DNA of 64,000 bases from Bradyrhizobium sp. DOA9 (lineage in GTDB: Bacteria > Pseudomonadota > Alphaproteobacteria > Rhizobiales > Xanthobacteraceae), in NCBI RefSeq assembly GCF_000617845.2, contig NZ_DF820425.1, positions 5,586,741 to 5,650,740 on the forward strand, written 5' to 3'. Below the pieces are notes generated by a model. It ran no database searches and was not told the origin of the DNA. It was given only the letters and a program-made list of their open reading frames with translations. The position numbers and the translations under genes were made by a program. This document shows, one piece after another, positions 41,207 through 53,945 of the stretch (position 1 is its first letter; each line of letters opens with the position of its first letter).

Positions 41207-41800
41207 TTAGTCGGCAGCCGCCTCGGCATCGCCACCGATACGGCGCGACTGCAGAGTGGACACCTTGATGTTGCGGCGGGCTGCGACCGAACGCGGCGAA
41301 TCCTGGTGCTTCAGCGCGTCGAAGGTGGCGCGCACCATGTTGTACGGGTTCGACGAGCCGATCGACTTCGCCACCACGTCCTGGACGCCGAGCGTCTCGA
41401 ACACGGCGCGCATCGGACCGCCGGCGATGATGCCGGTACCGGCCGGAGCTGCACGCAGATAGACTCGGCCCGCGCCATGACGGCCGGCGATGTCGTGATG
41501 GAGCGTGCGGCCCTCGCGCAGCGACACCCGGGTCAGGTTGCGCTTGGCGGACTCGGTCGCCTTGCGGATCGCCTCGGGCACTTCGCGCGCCTTGCCGTGA
41601 CCGAAGCCGGCGCGGCCCTTCTGGTCGCCGATCACGACCAGCGCTGCGAAACCGAAGCGCTTGCCGCCCTTGACGACCTTGGCCACGCGGTTGATGTGGA
41701 CGAGCTTGTCGACGAACTCGCTGTCGCGCTCCTCGCGCTCCCTGCGTTCACGTCCGCCGCCGCGTTGATCGCGTCCACCACGTTGTTCGCGTTCTGCCAT
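41207..41800 (-). CDS. rpsE: 30S ribosomal protein S5
   Basis: 197 residues. Highly charged N-terminal extension (Arg/Glu/Gly-rich, about 30 residues), the double-stranded RNA-binding part KVVKGGKRFGFAALVVIGD, and the C-terminal half GTGIIAGGPMRAVFETLGV. Longer than the E. coli protein (167) mainly at the N-terminus. Confidence 0.98.
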   Translation of the reverse strand: MAEREQRGGRDQRGGGRERREREERDSEFVDKLVHINRVAKVVKGGKRFGFAALVVIGDQKGRAGFGHGKAREVPEAIRKATESAKRNLTRVSLREGRTLHHDIAGRHGAGRVYLRAAPAGTGIIAGGPMRAVFETLGVQDVVAKSIGSSNPYNMVRATFDALKHQDSPRSVAARRNIKVSTLQSRRIGGDAEAAAD

Positions 41801-41844
41801 TTTTCTAATCCTTCAGAGGCTTACGCCTCAATCCTCAAATTCCG

Positions 41845-42207
41845 TTAGAAGCTCAGCCCGCTCTCACGCGCAGCATCGGCAAGAGCCTTGACGCGCCCGT
41901 GATAGAGATAGCTGCCGCGATCGAACACGACTTCCTTGACACCCTTCTCTGCAGCGCGCTCAGCCAGCAGCTTGCCGACCGCTTTCGCCGCATCGATATC
42001 GGCGCCGGTCTTGCCGCCGTCGCGCATCGCCTTCTCCAGCGAGGAGGCAGAGGCCAGCGTCTCGCCCTTCAGGTCGTCGATGACCTGGGCGTAGATGTGC
42101 TTGGACGAGCGGAACACCGACAGGCGCGGGCGGCCGCCGGCGGAACGGCGCAGCTTCAGCCGCACACTCCGCTTGCGCCGGGCATTCGTAACCTTGGCTT
42201 TGGACAT
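41845..42207 (-). CDS. rplR: 50S ribosomal protein L18
   Basis: 120 residues with RLSVFRSSKHIYAQVIDDL and the ending FDRGSYLYHGRVKALADAAR, the 5S rRNA-binding L18 signature. Follows rplF by 11 bp. Confidence 0.98.
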   Translation of the reverse strand: MSKAKVTNARRKRSVRLKLRRSAGGRPRLSVFRSSKHIYAQVIDDLKGETLASASSLEKAMRDGGKTGADIDAAKAVGKLLAERAAEKGVKEVVFDRGSYLYHGRVKALADAARESGLSF

Positions 42208-42218
42208 GACCGGCTCCG

Positions 42219-42752
42219 TTACTTCTTCTTGCCTTCCTTGCGGAAGATGAACTCGCCCACATACTTCACGCCCTTGCCCTTGTAGGGCTCCGGCGGACGA
42301 TAGGAGCGGATCTCGGCGGCAACCTGGCCGACGCGCTGAATGTCGCTGCCCGACACCGTGATTTCGGTGGGCTTCGGCACGGCGATCGTGATGCCTTCCG
42401 GGATCGGATAGATCACGTCATGGCTGTAGCCGAGCGCGAGCTGCAGGTTCTTGCCCTGCATCGCGGCGCGGTAGCCGACGCCGGTGATCTCGAGCTTCTT
42501 CTCGAAACCCTTGGTGACGCCTTCGACCAGATTCGCGACCTGGGCGCGAGCGGTGCCGTAGAGCGCCCGCGCGCGATTGGTCTCGACCCGCGGGTTCACC
42601 TTTACCTGGCCGTTCTCGAGCTTCACCTCGACGTCGTCATGGACGACGAACTGAAGCTGGCCCTTCGGGCCCTTCATCTTGACGGTCTGCCCATCGACGG
42701 TCGCGGTCACACCCGACGGAACCGCCACAGGTCTTTTGCCAACACGTGACAT
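42219..42752 (-). CDS. rplF: 50S ribosomal protein L6
   Basis: 177 residues from MSRVGKRPVAVPSGV, ending PPEPYKGKGVKYVGEFIFRK. The open frame continues 17 codons upstream into rpsH, but the MSRVGK start is the conserved one. Spacing 16 bp to rpsH. Confidence 0.98.
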   Translation of the reverse strand: MSRVGKRPVAVPSGVTATVDGQTVKMKGPKGQLQFVVHDDVEVKLENGQVKVNPRVETNRARALYGTARAQVANLVEGVTKGFEKKLEITGVGYRAAMQGKNLQLALGYSHDVIYPIPEGITIAVPKPTEITVSGSDIQRVGQVAAEIRSYRPPEPYKGKGVKYVGEFIFRKEGKKK

Positions 42753-42768
42753 GGATGAAAAATCCTTC

Positions 42769-43167
42769 TCAGAACACCGTGAAGAGGACTTCACCGCCCA
42801 CATTCGCGTCGCGCGCGCTGTGGTCGGCCATGATCCCCTTCGGCGTCGACAACACCGAAATGCCGAGACCGTTATTCACCCGCGGCAGGTTCTTCACCGA
42901 GGCGTAGACGCGCCGCCCCGGCTTGGAAACGCGCTCGATCTCGCGGATGACGGGCTCGCCGTCGAAATACTTCAGCTCGATCTCGATCTCGCTGCGGCCC
43001 GAGGAGTGCTCGAGCGTGGCGTAACCGCGGATGTAGCCCTCGGCCTTCAGAACCTCGAGCACATTCTCGCGCATCTTCGAGCCGGGCGTGGAGACCTTGG
43101 TCTTCGAACGCATCTGCGCGTTGCGGATACGGGTGATCAGATCGCTGATTGGATCGTGCGTAGACAT
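42769..43167 (-). CDS. rpsH: 30S ribosomal protein S8
   Basis: 132 residues, start MSTHDPISDLITRIRNAQM and ending GLGISVLSTPKGIMADHSA region, typical of S8, a regulator of the spc operon in E. coli. Whether that feedback exists here is not visible. Confidence 0.98.
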   Translation of the reverse strand: MSTHDPISDLITRIRNAQMRSKTKVSTPGSKMRENVLEVLKAEGYIRGYATLEHSSGRSEIEIELKYFDGEPVIREIERVSKPGRRVYASVKNLPRVNNGLGISVLSTPKGIMADHSARDANVGGEVLFTVF

Positions 43168-43181
43168 CTAAACGACCCTCC

Positions 43182-43487
43182 TTACCAGCTGGACTTCACG
43201 AGGCCCGGGACCATGCCCTTGGAGCCAAGGTCGCGTAGCGCGATACGGGACAGCTTGTTCTTGCGGTAGTTCGAGCGCGGACGGCCCGACAGCTCGCAAC
43301 GCAGGCGGATGCGGGTCGCCGACGAGTTGCGTGGCATTTCCGCCAGCTTCAGGGTCGCGGCGAACCGCTCCTCCATCGGCAGGGTCTTGTCGGCGATGAT
43401 CGCCTTCAACCGCTCGCGCTTGGCGGCGGCGTTCTTCACCATCCGCTTGCGCCGGTTGTTCTTCTCGACTGAACTCTTCTTTGCCAT
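43182..43487 (-). CDS. rpsN: 30S ribosomal protein S14 (zinc-independent form)
   Basis: 101 residues with RNSSATRIRLRCELSGRPR and the ending GMVPGLVKSSW. The CXXC pairs of the short zinc-binding S14 form are absent, so it is the long C-minus type. Confidence 0.98.
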   Translation of the reverse strand: MAKKSSVEKNNRRKRMVKNAAAKRERLKAIIADKTLPMEERFAATLKLAEMPRNSSATRIRLRCELSGRPRSNYRKNKLSRIALRDLGSKGMVPGLVKSSW

Positions 43488-43533
43488 GCTTGGCTCCTGG
43501 GTATCCGCGTTTGAGAGGCTCTAAGTCAGCGTC

Positions 43534-44083
<550 letters not shown>

Positions 44084-44091
<8 letters not shown>

Positions 44092-44398
44092 CGATCTCAG
44101 CTCCCGAGCTCTTGGCGATGCGGACCTTCTTGCCGTCCGCCAGAATCTTGAATCCGACGCGCGTCGGCTTTCCGTCCTTGCCGACATACGCGATGTTGGA
44201 CAGTTGGATCGGCGCCTCTTTCGAGATGATGCCGCCCTCCTGGGCCTGCGTCTGCTTCTGGTGACGCTTGACCATGTTGATGCCGCGCACCAGCGCGGTG
44301 CCGGCGTCGGGGCGAACCTCGAACACTTCGCCGGTGCGGCCCTTGTCGCGACCGGTCAGCACGACGACCTTGTCGCCCTTGCGGATCTTCGCAGCCAT
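44084..44398 (-). CDS. rplX: 50S ribosomal protein L24
   Basis: 104 residues with the KOW motif KIRKGDKVVVLTGRDKGRTG and NMVKRHQKQTQAQEGGI. The start overlaps the rplN stop by one base (TGATG), and its end overlaps rplE, so the three are translationally coupled. Confidence 0.98.
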
Positions 44399-44766
44399 CA
44401 CAGCACCTCCGGCGCGAGCGAGATGATCTTCATGTGGTTCTTGGCGCGCAGCTCGCGCGGCACGGGCCCGAAGATACGGGTGCCGACCGGCTCGGACTGG
44501 TTGTTGATCAGCACGGCGGCGTTGCGGTCGAAGCGGATGACCGAGCCGTCGGCGCGGCGGATGTCCTTGCGGACGCGCACCACGACGGCCTTCATCACGT
44601 CGCCCTTCTTCACCTTGCCACGCGGAATCGCTTCCTTGATCGACACGACGATGATGTCGCCGATCGTGGCGTAGCGGCGCTTGGAGCCCCCGAGCACCTT
44701 GATACACATGACACGGCGTGCGCCAGAATTGTCGGCCACGTCGAGGTTGGTCTGCATCTGAATCAT
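44398..44766 (-). CDS. rplN: 50S ribosomal protein L14
   Basis: 122 residues starting MIQMQTNLDVADNSGARRVM and ending EVL, the highly conserved L14. The 84-bp gap before it (from rpsQ) is the natural break between S10-type and spc-type operons. Confidence 0.98.
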   Translation of the reverse strand: MIQMQTNLDVADNSGARRVMCIKVLGGSKRRYATIGDIIVVSIKEAIPRGKVKKGDVMKAVVVRVRKDIRRADGSVIRFDRNAAVLINNQSEPVGTRIFGPVPRELRAKNHMKIISLAPEVL

Positions 44767-44850
44767 TGATGCACCTCGTCCTCTTTCTCTTTGCGCCAGC
44801 CCAGCCGGCGCTCAACATTTCCCTGAAGTCAGTCGGCTAAAGCCAACAGA

Positions 44851-45099
44851 TCAGGCGCTTTTCTTGTGTTCGCCCCGGATCACGACCCAGCGCTTCAACT
44901 TCGAGATCGGCTTGGTTTCCTCGATCCACACCATGTCGCCCGGCTTGAACTGGTTGCTCTCGTCGTGCGCGTGGTAGTTCTTCGAACGGCGGATCGTCTT
45001 CTTGTAGATCGGGTGCGTGAAGCGGCGGTCCACGCGCACCACGATGGTCTTGGCTTGCTTGTCGCTGACGACCACGCCCTGCAAAGTACGTTTCGGCAT
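44851..45099 (-). CDS. rpsQ: 30S ribosomal protein S17
   Basis: 82 residues from MPKRTLQGVVVSDKQAKTIV, with VDRRFTHPIYKKTIRRSKNY. The frame stays open into rpmC upstream, but the conserved start is at MPKRT. Confidence 0.98.
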   Translation of the reverse strand: MPKRTLQGVVVSDKQAKTIVVRVDRRFTHPIYKKTIRRSKNYHAHDESNQFKPGDMVWIEETKPISKLKRWVVIRGEHKKSA

Positions 45100-45112
45100 C
45101 TTCGTAAGCCTC

Positions 45113-45319
45113 TTACTTCTTCTTCGCGCGCGTCTGCGCGGCGATGGTCTTGATCCGGGCGATGTCACGGCGGGCCTCGCGCAGGCGCGAGGTGTTCTCG
45201 AGCTGCCCGGTGGCGCGCTGGAAGCGCAGGTTGAAGCGCTCCTTCTTCAGGTTGAGGATGGCCTCATCCTGCTGGTCGGGGCTCATCGCGCGGATGTCTT
45301 CGATCTTCATCTGTGCCAT
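45113..45319 (-). CDS. rpmC: 50S ribosomal protein L29
   Basis: 68 residues, MAQMKIEDIRAMSPDQQDEA and FNLRFQRATGQLENTSRLRE. The ATG two codons upstream is only 2 bp from GGAG, while the chosen ATG is 8 bp from it, so the shorter start is preferred. Confidence 0.96.
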   Translation of the reverse strand: MAQMKIEDIRAMSPDQQDEAILNLKKERFNLRFQRATGQLENTSRLREARRDIARIKTIAAQTRAKKK

Positions 45320-45324
45320 GGCCA

Positions 45325-45738
45325 TTACTCCGCAATGCGCTCGACGAAGCGCGTCTTGATCGGCAGCTTGGCGGCCGCCAGGGTCAGCGCTTCACGCGCC
45401 GTCTGGGTGTTGACGCCGTCGATCTCGAACAGCACCCGGCCCGGCTTGACGCGCGCCACCCACAATTCCGGCGAACCCTTGCCGGAGCCCATGCGGACCT
45501 CGGCCGGCTTCTTCGACACCGGAACGTCCGGGAACACGCGAATCCAGACGCGGCCGGCGCGCTTCATGTGGCGGGTCAGCGCGCGGCGGGCGGCTTCGAT
45601 CTGGCGCGCGGTGACGCGCTCAGGCTCGGTCGCCTTCAGGCCGAACTGGCCGAACGCCAACGTCGCGCCCGAAGACGCGACGCCGTGGATGCGGCCCTTG
45701 TGCGCCTTCCGGAACTTCGTTTTCTTAGGTTGCATCAT
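45325..45738 (-). CDS. rplP: 50S ribosomal protein L16
   Basis: 137 residues, MMQPKKTKFRKAHKGRIHG start and the conserved GSGKGSPELWVARVKPG loop. Either of two adjacent Met codons could be the start. Follows rpsC by 30 bp. Confidence 0.98.
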   Translation of the reverse strand: MMQPKKTKFRKAHKGRIHGVASSGATLAFGQFGLKATEPERVTARQIEAARRALTRHMKRAGRVWIRVFPDVPVSKKPAEVRMGSGKGSPELWVARVKPGRVLFEIDGVNTQTAREALTLAAAKLPIKTRFVERIAE

Positions 45739-45768
45739 GGCTTTGAGCCCTCAAATTCCTGTCTGGCT

Positions 45769-46494
45769 TTAGGCTGCGGCCGTCTCGCGGCGCTGACGGC
45801 CACCGCGATCGCCACTGCCGCCGGTCTCGCCTTCGGCCATTCTCTTGTCCTGGGCCATCGGATCGTGCTCGAGGATCTCGCCCTTGAAGATCCAGACCTT
45901 GACGCCGCAGGTGCCGAAGGTCGTGAACGCGGTCGCAACGCCGTAGTCGATGTCGGCACGCAGCGTGTGCAGCGGCACGCGGCCTTCGCGGTACCACTCC
46001 ATGCGCGCGATTTCCGCGCCGCCCAGACGTCCCGAGCAGTTGATGCGGATGCCTTCCGCACCGAGACGCATCGCCGACTGCACGGCGCGCTTCATGGCAC
46101 GGCGGAACGCCACGCGGCGCTCGAGCTGCTGCGCGATCGATTCCGCCACCAGCGTCGCATCGAGCTCCGGCTTGCGGATCTCGACGATGTTGATGACGAC
46201 GTCGGACGAGGTGATGTCGGCCACCCGCTTGCGCAGCTTGTCGATGTCGGCGCCCTTCTTGCCGATCACCACGCCCGGACGGGCCGAGTGGATGGTGACG
46301 CGGCACTTCTTGTGCGGACGCTCGATCACGATGCGGGCGACGGCCGCCTGCTTGAGCTCCTTGTGCAGGATCTCGCGAATCTTGACGTCCTCGTGCAGCA
46401 GCTTGCCGTATTCCTGCTTGCCGGCGAACCAGCGGGAATCCCAGGTCCGGTTGATGCCGAGGCGCAGACCGATCGGATTGATCTTTTGACCCAT
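45769..46494 (-). CDS. rpsC: 30S ribosomal protein S3
   Basis: 241 residues: MGQKINPIGLRLGINRTWDS start, KH domain with ARPGVVIGKKGADIDKLRK, and the C-terminal domain with GCSGRLGGAEIAR-like INCSGRLGGAEIARMEWYRE. A Gly/Arg-rich tail ends the protein. Confidence 0.98.
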   Translation of the reverse strand: MGQKINPIGLRLGINRTWDSRWFAGKQEYGKLLHEDVKIREILHKELKQAAVARIVIERPHKKCRVTIHSARPGVVIGKKGADIDKLRKRVADITSSDVVINIVEIRKPELDATLVAESIAQQLERRVAFRRAMKRAVQSAMRLGAEGIRINCSGRLGGAEIARMEWYREGRVPLHTLRADIDYGVATAFTTFGTCGVKVWIFKGEILEHDPMAQDKRMAEGETGGSGDRGGRQRRETAAA

Positions 46495-46511
46495 CGTGTT
46501 CTCCTGCGCCC

Positions 46512-46898
46512 TTAAGCGGCGGCTTCAGCTTCGACCTGACGAACGATGATCGTCAGCTGCGAAAACGGTTTGTAGACACGACCCGAGCGGCCGCGGCCGC
46601 GGGCGGCGAAACGCTTCATCACGAGGCCGTTGCCGACGAAGGCCTGCGCCACGACGAGATCGTCGACGTCGAGGTCGTGGTTGTTCTCGGCGTTGGCGAT
46701 CGCCGATTCCAGGCACTTCTTCACGTCGACCGCGATCCGCTTGCGCGAAAACTGCAGGTCGGCGAGCGCGGCAGACGCCTTCCGGCCGCGAATGAGCTGG
46801 GCGACCAGGTTGAGCTTCTGCGGGCTCACCCGCAGCATCCGGGCGACCGCCTTGGCCTCGTTCTCGGCGAGGCTCCGTTCGCGCTTAGGTTTGCTCAT
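46512..46898 (-). CDS. rplV: 50S ribosomal protein L22
   Basis: 128 residues with ARMLRVSPQKLNLVAQLIRG and the exit-tunnel loop region FAARGRGRSGRVYKPFSQLT. Normal for the S10 operon. Confidence 0.98.
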   Translation of the reverse strand: MSKPKRERSLAENEAKAVARMLRVSPQKLNLVAQLIRGRKASAALADLQFSRKRIAVDVKKCLESAIANAENNHDLDVDDLVVAQAFVGNGLVMKRFAARGRGRSGRVYKPFSQLTIIVRQVEAEAAA

Positions 46899-46908
46899 CG
46901 TTTAATCC

Positions 46909-47187
46909 TCAAGCCTTCTTGGCTTTCTTGTCGCCGGAGTGGCCATGGAAGGTCCGGGTCGGCGAGAACTCGCCGAACTTGTGACCGACCATTTCCTCGT
47001 TCACGGCCACCGGCACGTGCTTCTGGCCGTTGTAGACGCCGAAGGTCAGGCCGACGAATTGCGGCAGGATCGTCGAGCGGCGGCTCCAGATCTTGATGAC
47101 GTCGTGACGGCCGGACGCGCGCGCGGCATCTGCCTTCTTGAGCAGAGAACCCTCGACGAACGGGCCTTTCCAGACTGAACGAACCAT
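46909..47187 (-). CDS. rpsS: 30S ribosomal protein S19
   Basis: 92 residues: MVRSVWKGPFVEGSLLKKAD, GLTFGVYNGQKHVPVAVNEE and FSPTRTFHGHSGDKKAKKA. Fits S19 length and order. Confidence 0.98.
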   Translation of the reverse strand: MVRSVWKGPFVEGSLLKKADAARASGRHDVIKIWSRRSTILPQFVGLTFGVYNGQKHVPVAVNEEMVGHKFGEFSPTRTFHGHSGDKKAKKA

Positions 47188-47199
47188 GTCCGGCGTTCC

Positions 47200-48033
47200 T
47201 TACTTCTTCCGCTTGTGGCGGCTTAGGAGAATGAATTTGTTGGTCGACTTGTTGGTGCGGGTCTTCTTGCCCTTGGTCGGCTTGCCCCACGGGGTGACCG
47301 GGTGGCGGCCGCCCGAGGTACGACCTTCACCACCGCCGTGCGGATGGTCGATCGGGTTCATGGCAACACCGCGGTTGTGCGGACGACGGCCCATCCAACG
47401 CTTGCGACCGGCCTTGCCGATCGAGGTGTTCATGTGATCCGGGTTCGACACCGCGCCGATCGTGCCGCGGCAACGGCCGTGCACCAGGCGCTGCTCGCCC
47501 GAGTTCAGGCGGATGATGACGTAGTCCTGGTCGCGGCCGACGAGCTGGGCGTAGGTGCCGGCGGAACGGGCGAGCTGGCCGCCCTTCCCGATCTTGACCT
47601 CGATGTTGTGGATGATCGTGCCGACCGGCATGTTGCCGAGCGGCATGACGTTGCCCGGCTTCACGTCGACGTAGTTGCCGGCGATGATCGTGTCGCCCAC
47701 GGCCAGACGCTGCGGCGCCAGGATGTAGGCCTGCTCGCCGTCCTGATACTTGATCAGCGCGATGAAGCCGGTGCGGTTGGGATCATATTCCAGCCGCTCG
47801 ACGGTCGCGGGCACGTCGACCTTCTCACGCTTGAAGTCGACGGTACGCAGCGTCTGCTTATGACCGCCGCCGCGGAAGCGAACGGTGATGCGGCCGGTAT
47901 TGTTGCGACCGCCCGAGGATTTCTTGCCCTCGGTGAGCGCCTTGACCGGCTTGCCCTTGTAGAGGGCCGAACGATCGACCATGACCAGCTGGCGCTGGCC
48001 CGGCGTCGTGGGATTGAATGTCTTCAGTGCCAT
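47200..48033 (-). CDS. rplB: 50S ribosomal protein L2
   Basis: 277 residues with MALKTFNPTTPGQRQLVMVD, GHKQTLRTVDFKREK and the peptidyl-transferase region NPIDHPHGGGEGRTSGGRHP. Normal length. Confidence 0.98.
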   Translation of the reverse strand: MALKTFNPTTPGQRQLVMVDRSALYKGKPVKALTEGKKSSGGRNNTGRITVRFRGGGHKQTLRTVDFKREKVDVPATVERLEYDPNRTGFIALIKYQDGEQAYILAPQRLAVGDTIIAGNYVDVKPGNVMPLGNMPVGTIIHNIEVKIGKGGQLARSAGTYAQLVGRDQDYVIIRLNSGEQRLVHGRCRGTIGAVSNPDHMNTSIGKAGRKRWMGRRPHNRGVAMNPIDHPHGGGEGRTSGGRHPVTPWGKPTKGKKTRTNKSTNKFILLSRHKRKK

Positions 48034-48045
48034 CGTCGTACGACC

Positions 48046-48348
48046 TTACAGACCGGTGGTGACGTCGATCCGGTGACCCTCTTCGAGGGTCACGATCGCG
48101 CGTTTGCTGTTCGACTGCGAGCCGATGGTGCCGCGGAAGGCCTTGACCTTGCCCTTGCGGACCAGCGTGTTGACGCTCTTGACCTTGACGTCGAACAGCT
48201 TCTCGATCGCTTCCTTGATCTGCGGCTTGGTCGCCTTGGCGGCGACCTTGAACAGCACCTTGTTGTGCTCCGAGGCGATCGTCGCCTTTTCGGTCACGAC
48301 CGGCGACAGGATCACGTCGTAGTGGCGAGGCTCGATGTTCTTGCTCAT
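48046..48348 (-). CDS. rplW: 50S ribosomal protein L23
   Basis: 100 residues, ILSPVVTEKATIASEHNKVL and VRKGKVKAFRGTIGSQSNSK. It overlaps the end of rplD by 4 bp. Part of the exit-tunnel docking site for SRP and trigger factor. Confidence 0.98.
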   Translation of the reverse strand: MSKNIEPRHYDVILSPVVTEKATIASEHNKVLFKVAAKATKPQIKEAIEKLFDVKVKSVNTLVRKGKVKAFRGTIGSQSNSKRAIVTLEEGHRIDVTTGL

Positions 48349-48965
48349 TTGAAGCGCGCCTCCAGCGCATCGATGGCGGCCTTGGTCAGAACGAGCTTCT
48401 GACGGCGCAGGATGTCATAGACGTTGATGCCCTGGATCGGCAGCACGTCCATGTTCGGGATGTTGCGGGCCGCAGCGGCGAAGCCGTTGTTGAGCTCGGC
48501 GCCGTCGATGATCAGCGCGTTGGTCAGGCCGAGGCCCGAGAAGTGGCCGAGCAGCGCCTTGGTCTTGGCGGCTTCGAGCGCGGCCTTCTCGATCACGACG
48601 AGATCGCCGTCCTTGGCCTTGGCCGAGAGCGCATGCTTCAGGGCGAGCGCGCGGACCTTCTTCGGCAGGTCGGTGGCGTGCGAACGCACCACCGGACCGA
48701 AGGCACGACCGCCGCCGCGGAACTGCGGCACGCGGGCCGAGCCGTGGCGAGCACCGCCGGTGCCCTTCTGCTTGTACATCTTCTTGCCGGTGCGCCAGAT
48801 CTCGGCGCGGCCCTTGGCCTTGTGCGTGCCGGCCTGGCGCTTGTTGAGCTGCCACTGCACGCAGCGCGCGATGATGTCCTCGCGCGGCTCGAGGCCGAAA
48901 ATGGCGTCGGACAGCTGGACGGAGCCCGCTTCCTTACCTTCGAGGGTGGTGACCTTCAATTCCAT
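48345..48965 (-). CDS. rplD: 50S ribosomal protein L4
   Basis: 206 residues from MELKVTTLEGKEAGSVQLSD, with the tunnel loop KMYKQKGTGGARHGSARVPQ. One base separates its start from the rplC stop. L4 autoregulates the S10 operon in E. coli; no such leader could be confirmed here. Confidence 0.98.
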   Translation of the reverse strand: MELKVTTLEGKEAGSVQLSDAIFGLEPREDIIARCVQWQLNKRQAGTHKAKGRAEIWRTGKKMYKQKGTGGARHGSARVPQFRGGGRAFGPVVRSHATDLPKKVRALALKHALSAKAKDGDLVVIEKAALEAAKTKALLGHFSGLGLTNALIIDGAELNNGFAAAARNIPNMDVLPIQGINVYDILRRQKLVLTKAAIDALEARFK

Positions 48966-48966
48966 C

Positions 48967-49680
48967 TCACGCCTCCTGCGCAGCCGGAGCGGCTTCCGCG
49001 TCGCCAGCAACCTTGAACTTGCCGGGCTTCGGGGCTTCCTTCGGCAGCGGCTTCTTGACGGCGTCGCGCACGCGGATCCAGCCGCCCTTGGAGCCGGGAA
49101 CGGCGCCTTCGACGAGGATCAGGCCGCGCTCGACATCGGTCTGGACGACGCGAAGGTTGAGCGTGGTGATGCGGTCGACACCCATGTGGCCGGGCATCTT
49201 CTTGTTCTTCCAGGTCTTGCCGGGATCCTGACGGCCACCGGTCGAACCGATCGAGCGGTGCGAGATCGACACACCGTGCGTGGCGCGCAGACCGCCGAAG
49301 TTCCAGCGCTTCATGCCGCCGGCGAAGCCCTTACCGACCGAGGTGCCGGTGACGTCGACGAACTGGCCGACGACGAAGTGGTCGGCCTGAATCTCGGCGC
49401 CGACCGGGATCATGGCGTCCGCGGTGACGCGGAATTCCTCGACCCGGCGCTTCGGCTCGACCTTGGCGACCGCGAACTGGCCGCGCTCGGCCTTCGGCAT
49501 GTAAACGGTCTTGCGGCTGCCCGAACCGAGCTGGAGCGCGACGTAACCGTTCTTCTCTTCGGTGCGGTGGCCTACGACCTGGCAATTGCCGAGCTTCAGC
49601 ACGGTCACGGGAATATGTTCGCCGGCCTCCGTGAAGACCCGCGTCATCCCGACCTTTTGTGCGATCACTCCGGAGCGCAT
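48967..49680 (-). CDS. rplC: 50S ribosomal protein L3
   Basis: 237 residues from MRSGVIAQKVGMTRVFTEAG. The central region RWNFGGLRATHGVSISHRSI and GQDPGKTWKNKKMPGHMG-type segments are conserved. The C-terminal tail is Pro/Ala-rich (GDAEAAPAAQEA) and longer than in E. coli (209 residues). Confidence 0.97.
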   Translation of the reverse strand: MRSGVIAQKVGMTRVFTEAGEHIPVTVLKLGNCQVVGHRTEEKNGYVALQLGSGSRKTVYMPKAERGQFAVAKVEPKRRVEEFRVTADAMIPVGAEIQADHFVVGQFVDVTGTSVGKGFAGGMKRWNFGGLRATHGVSISHRSIGSTGGRQDPGKTWKNKKMPGHMGVDRITTLNLRVVQTDVERGLILVEGAVPGSKGGWIRVRDAVKKPLPKEAPKPGKFKVAGDAEAAPAAQEA

Positions 49681-49732
49681 CGGCTTGCTTCCTGTTCTCT
49701 TTGTCCGCTTTTGGCGAACGGGATCCAAAATC

Positions 49733-50041
49733 TTAGAGCTTGATCTCGACGTCGACACCGGCGGCCAGGTCGAGCTTCATCAGAGCATCGACGGTCTGCG
49801 GGGTCGGATCGACGATGTCGAGCAGGCGCTTGTGAGTGCGCATCTCGAACTGTTCGCGGCTCTTCTTGTCGACGTGCGGCGAACGGTTGACGGTGAACTT
49901 CTCGATGCGGGTGGGCAGCGGAATGGGTCCGCGGACCTGCGCGCCGGTGCGCTTCGCCGTGTTCACGATCTCGCGGGTCGACGTATCGAGGATACGATGG
50001 TCGAACGCCTTGAGACGGATACGAATGTTTTGGCCGTTCAT
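49733..50041 (-). CDS. rpsJ: 30S ribosomal protein S10
   Basis: 102 residues, [20 protein letters not shown] and the NusE loop [20 protein letters not shown] region. Also the antitermination factor NusE. Separated from tuf by 81 bp containing an intercistronic repeat. Confidence 0.98.
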
Positions 50042-50061
50042 TGCCGTGGTCTCTCTTCAGT

Positions 50062-50108
50062 GGGTGGCGAATAGCGAATAGCGAATGTCACCATTCGCTA
50101 CTCGCCGT
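50062..50108. repeat. Intercistronic repeat (GAGTAGCGAATGG-type), copy in tuf-rpsJ gap
   Basis: GTGGCGAATAGCGAATAGCG with a short tandem (GAATAGC twice), inverted against CCATTCGCTACTCGCC, so the minus-strand RNA can fold. Same words as in the rpoA-rplQ gap. Confidence 0.65.
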
Positions 50109-50122
50109 CCCTTTTCTCGTAA

Positions 50123-51313
<1,191 letters not shown>

Positions 51314-51353
51314 TTGACTCTCCGTTCAATCGTCAGCTTTCAACCGACGACAA

Positions 51354-53426
<2,073 letters not shown>

Positions 53427-53459
53427 GGGTGGTTCCTTGCGAGTCCGAGTGTGTCGCCG

Positions 53460-53930
53460 TTACCAGCGGTAGTGCGAGAAGGCGCGGTTGGCTTCCGCCA
53501 TGCGGTGCACGTCTTCGCGCTTCTTGACGGCGTTCCCCCGGTTGTTCGATGCGTCCAAGAGCTCCGCCGAGAGCCGCTCGGTCATCGTCTTCTCGTTGCG
53601 CTCACGCGCGGCCGCGATCAGCCAGCGAATGCCGAGAGCCTGCCGGCGGGTCGAGCGAACCTCGACCGGAACCTGGTAGGTCGCGCCGCCGACGCGGCGG
53701 GAGCGAACCTCGATGGTCGGCATGACGTTCTCGAGCGCCTGCTCGAACACGCCGAGCGGGTTCTGCTTGGTCTTGGATTCGATGATGCCGAACGCACCAT
53801 AGACGATGCCTTCCGCAACCGACTTCTTGCCGGCGTACATCACCGAGTTCATGAACTTCGTGACGATGATGTTCCCGAACTTCGGATCCGGAAGAACTTC
53901 GCGCTTTTCCGCAGAGTGGCGACGAGACAT
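53460..53930 (-). CDS. rpsG: 30S ribosomal protein S7
   Basis: 156 residues: MSRRHSAEKREVLPDPKFGN, VGGATYQVPVEVRSTRRQAL and the ending VHRMAEANRAFSHYRW. Assembly initiator of the 30S head. Follows rpsL by 15 bp. Confidence 0.98.
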   Translation of the reverse strand: MSRRHSAEKREVLPDPKFGNIIVTKFMNSVMYAGKKSVAEGIVYGAFGIIESKTKQNPLGVFEQALENVMPTIEVRSRRVGGATYQVPVEVRSTRRQALGIRWLIAAARERNEKTMTERLSAELLDASNNRGNAVKKREDVHRMAEANRAFSHYRW

Positions 53931-53945
53931 AGGCTTGGTTCCCGC